In this document: positions 62,309-64,000 of the stretch, in pieces
How positions within the stretch are numbered: the stretch's first letter is position 1
Layout of the letters: each line of letters starts with the position of its first letter
Source: Pedobacter changchengzhani
GTDB taxonomy: Bacteria > Bacteroidota > Bacteroidia > Sphingobacteriales > Sphingobacteriaceae
DNA length: 64,000 nucleotides
Assembly: GCF_004354365.1 (NCBI RefSeq)
Contig: NZ_SJCY01000007.1
Coordinates: 1 to 64,000 of the forward strand
Reading direction: 5' to 3'
The notes under the pieces: model-generated
Told to the model about the DNA's origin: nothing
Databases searched by the model: none
What the model saw: only the letters and a program-made list of their open reading frames with translations
Program-made: the position numbers and the translations under genes

Positions 62309-63784
62309 ATGTTAAAGCAACACCTACAACAAAAATTATTACAAAAGTTATCACCGCAGCAAATACAGTTTATTAAACTTTTGCAGGTGCCAACGGTTGC
62401 TTTAGATACTCGAATTAAAGAAGAGCTGGAAGAAAACCCGGCTTTAGAAGACCCAAGTTTAATGACTGCCGAAGAACCGAAAGGCGAGTACGATGATTTA
62501 AACGACACATCTGATGATTATGACAGCTCGGCAAATGAAACCAGCAGCACTGATGAGTTTAATGTAGATGACTACCTACAAGACGACAATACCAACGATT
62601 ATAGCACCAATTATAACAATAGCGACGACGATGAGGAGAAGAAAGAAACGCCAATTGCTATTGAAATCACTTTTTTCGAAAGTTTACAAGAACAGTTGGA
62701 TTTAACACCCCTATCGGATGAAGATTTTATTATTGGAAAGCAAATTATTGGCAGTTTAGATGATGATGGCTATCTACGCCGCCCGCTAACTTCGATGATT
62801 GATGATTTGGCTTTCTCTCAAAATGTAATGGTTGAGGAAGCTGATGTTTTGGAAATATTACGTTTAATACAAAGTTTTGACCCTCCGGGGATAGGCGCGC
62901 GCGATTTAAAAGAATGTTTGTTAATACAGCTTAAAAGAAAGGATGCCAATAACCCAATAATTGTAAAGGCAATGAATATTGTTGAAAATTATTTGGATGA
63001 ATTTACACGCAAACATTACGATAAATTAGAGAAAAGTTTAGGTTTAGACAGTGAGGAACTGAAAGAAGTTGTAAACGAGATTTTACGTTTAAACCCGAAA
63101 CCCGGTGATGCTAATCAGGTTACTACCAAGCAGATGCAGATTATTCCCGATTTTCACATCAGCAATAATGAAAATGTACTAACGTTAACCCTCAACTCAA
63201 AAAATGCACCGGAGTTAAAGGTAAGTCGTTCGTATCAAGAAATGTTCGAGCACTATGATAAATCTTCGGCGAAAGACAAAAAACTTAAAGAAGCGGTTCA
63301 ATTTGTAAAAATGAAGCTCGATTCTGCCCGATGGTTTATTGATGCAATAAAGCAACGCCAACAAACTTTGCTAAAAACCATGAATGCAATTATGCATTAT
63401 CAGTACGAATATTTTTTAACTGCTGATGAACGCAAAATGCGACCAATGATTTTGAAAGATATTGCCGATAAAATCGATATGGATATTTCTACCGTATCGA
63501 GAGTTGCAAATTCTAAATATGTACAGACAGAGTTTGGTACTTTTTTACTAAAATCTTTTTTCTCTGAAGCCATTCAAACCGAAAACGGCGAAGAGGTTTC
63601 TAACAAAGAAGTTAAAAAAATTCTTGAAGATTGTATTGGCAACGAAGATAAACGCAAACCTTTAGCCGATGAAAAACTAACCGATATTTTGAAAGAAAAA
63701 GGATATAACATTGCCAGACGAACGGTTGCTAAATACCGCGAACAAATGAATATACCGGTGGCTAGACTTAGGAAAGAACTTTAA
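62309..63784 (+). CDS. rpoN: RNA polymerase sigma-54 factor
   Basis: Sigma-54 directs RNA polymerase to -24/-12 promoters that need AAA+ activators. The 491-residue protein has the Gln/Leu-rich activator-interacting region I (MLKQHLQQKLLQKLSPQQIQ), an acidic region II (about 50-115, very Asp/Asn-rich), the core-binding domain, the HTH region (ADKIDMDISTVSRVANSKY) and the canonical RpoN box ARRTVAKYREQMNIP near the C-terminus. Length is normal. Its activators are not in the window. Confidence 0.97.
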   Translation: MLKQHLQQKLLQKLSPQQIQFIKLLQVPTVALDTRIKEELEENPALEDPSLMTAEEPKGEYDDLNDTSDDYDSSANETSSTDEFNVDDYLQDDNTNDYSTNYNNSDDDEEKKETPIAIEITFFESLQEQLDLTPLSDEDFIIGKQIIGSLDDDGYLRRPLTSMIDDLAFSQNVMVEEADVLEILRLIQSFDPPGIGARDLKECLLIQLKRKDANNPIIVKAMNIVENYLDEFTRKHYDKLEKSLGLDSEELKEVVNEILRLNPKPGDANQVTTKQMQIIPDFHISNNENVLTLTLNSKNAPELKVSRSYQEMFEHYDKSSAKDKKLKEAVQFVKMKLDSARWFIDAIKQRQQTLLKTMNAIMHYQYEYFLTADERKMRPMILKDIADKIDMDISTVSRVANSKYVQTEFGTFLLKSFFSEAIQTENGEEVSNKEVKKILEDCIGNEDKRKPLADEKLTDILKEKGYNIARRTVAKYREQMNIPVARLRKEL

Positions 63785-63863
63785 TTAGTTGGTTAGGTGG
63801 TTAGTTGGCTAGGTGGTTGGTTATACCCTAATCCAAACAACAAAAAACCAAAAAAACTAAAAG

Positions 63864-64000
63864 CTACCACATTTTAATATAAGACGGTACTTTATAAATA
63901 TTGTTGAGTAGCAAACCCAAAACAATTTCATGACTTCCGTTACTTACTTGATTAAGATCTGAAGTGGTGAAATCATAAGAATACGTTAAATTGACCATTT
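63864..64000 (-). CDS. C-terminal end of a PorP/SprF-like outer-membrane protein
   Basis: The minus-strand frame is open from the window edge to a TAG at 63864-63866 and encodes at least 44 residues, including VNLTYSYDFTTSDLNQVSNG and SHEIVLGLLL. The YSYDF-TxSDL and G-S-H-E-I-x-L-G pattern is typical of the last strands of PorP/SprF-type beta-barrels linked to type IX secretion and gliding. The start lies beyond the window, so family assignment rests on this tail only. Confidence 0.65.
   Translation of the reverse strand, partial: MVNLTYSYDFTTSDLNQVSNGSHEIVLGLLLNNIYKVPSYIKMW

Overview
The window looks like chromosome from a Bacteroidota species, most likely a Pedobacter-like member of the Sphingobacteriaceae. 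The evidence is AT-rich DNA, gene starts with little or no Shine-Dalgarno sequence, and repeated matches to the Bacteroidota -7 promoter box TAnnTTTG, often only a few bases before the start codon. Lineage-typical families are also present: GLPGLI, DUF5723, a PorP/SprF-like end, a short histone H1-like protein, a GH130 enzyme and a UMF1-type MFS transporter. No rRNA, tRNA, CRISPR array, transposase or integrase was seen.

Layout. 1-3250 is accessory DNA: two related long palindromes (220-351 and 3128-3245) that resemble integron attC sites bracket two HEPN-like helical proteins, a truncated mini-ORF and a secreted protein. 3405-6730 is the translation operon thrS-infC-rpmI-rplT on the minus strand. 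6963-12022 carries a GLPGLI protein, a lone LutA-type protein, an MFS transporter and RecQ. 12135-16343 holds a YhcG-type nuclease and a giant propeller-amidohydrolase. 16452-17765 is an array of six ~109-bp triple-hairpin repeats split by an MntA/HepT toxin-antitoxin pair, followed by a radical SAM protein with unusual cysteine spacing. 20282-28486 contains purK-purE, a Fic protein inserted at the purE 3' end, YqgE, PdxH, a 3-hydroxyacyl-CoA dehydrogenase and RuvB. 28780-42856 is mostly housekeeping and envelope genes (GNAT-amidohydrolase fusion, QueG, M1 peptidase, exonuclease, L,D-transpeptidase-like, TopB, MiaA, MBL hydrolase). 42857-50971 has a histone H1-like protein, a lone receiver, Ku, a convergent GT4/GH130 pair and a GAF histidine kinase. 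50993-64000 has PriA, DUF423, DUF3352-like, DUF5723, TsaB, the yidD-rnpA-rpmH cluster, a LytS/LytTR two-component pair with a LiaF-like protein, MscL, RpoN and the end of a PorP/SprF-like gene.

How genes fit together. Clear functional units are the thrS-infC-rpmI-rplT translation operon; rpmH-rnpA-yidD (ribosome, tRNA processing, membrane insertion); purK-purE (purine synthesis); the LytS/LytTR pair; mntA-hepT (type VII toxin-antitoxin); and probably the convergent GT4 and GH130 genes as makers and cutters of a mannose-type glycan. Genome maintenance is well represented (RecQ, RuvB, PriA, TopB, Ku, DnaQ-like exonuclease).

Most unusual points: (1) the Fic gene sits between an intact purE 3' end and a second diverged copy of that end, as if a cassette integrated and replaced the gene terminus; (2) the PurE N-terminus is encoded by one arm of an inverted repeat whose other arm starts at the purK stop; (3) the attC-like palindromes around the HEPN genes; (4) the hairpin-repeat array interrupted by the toxin-antitoxin pair.
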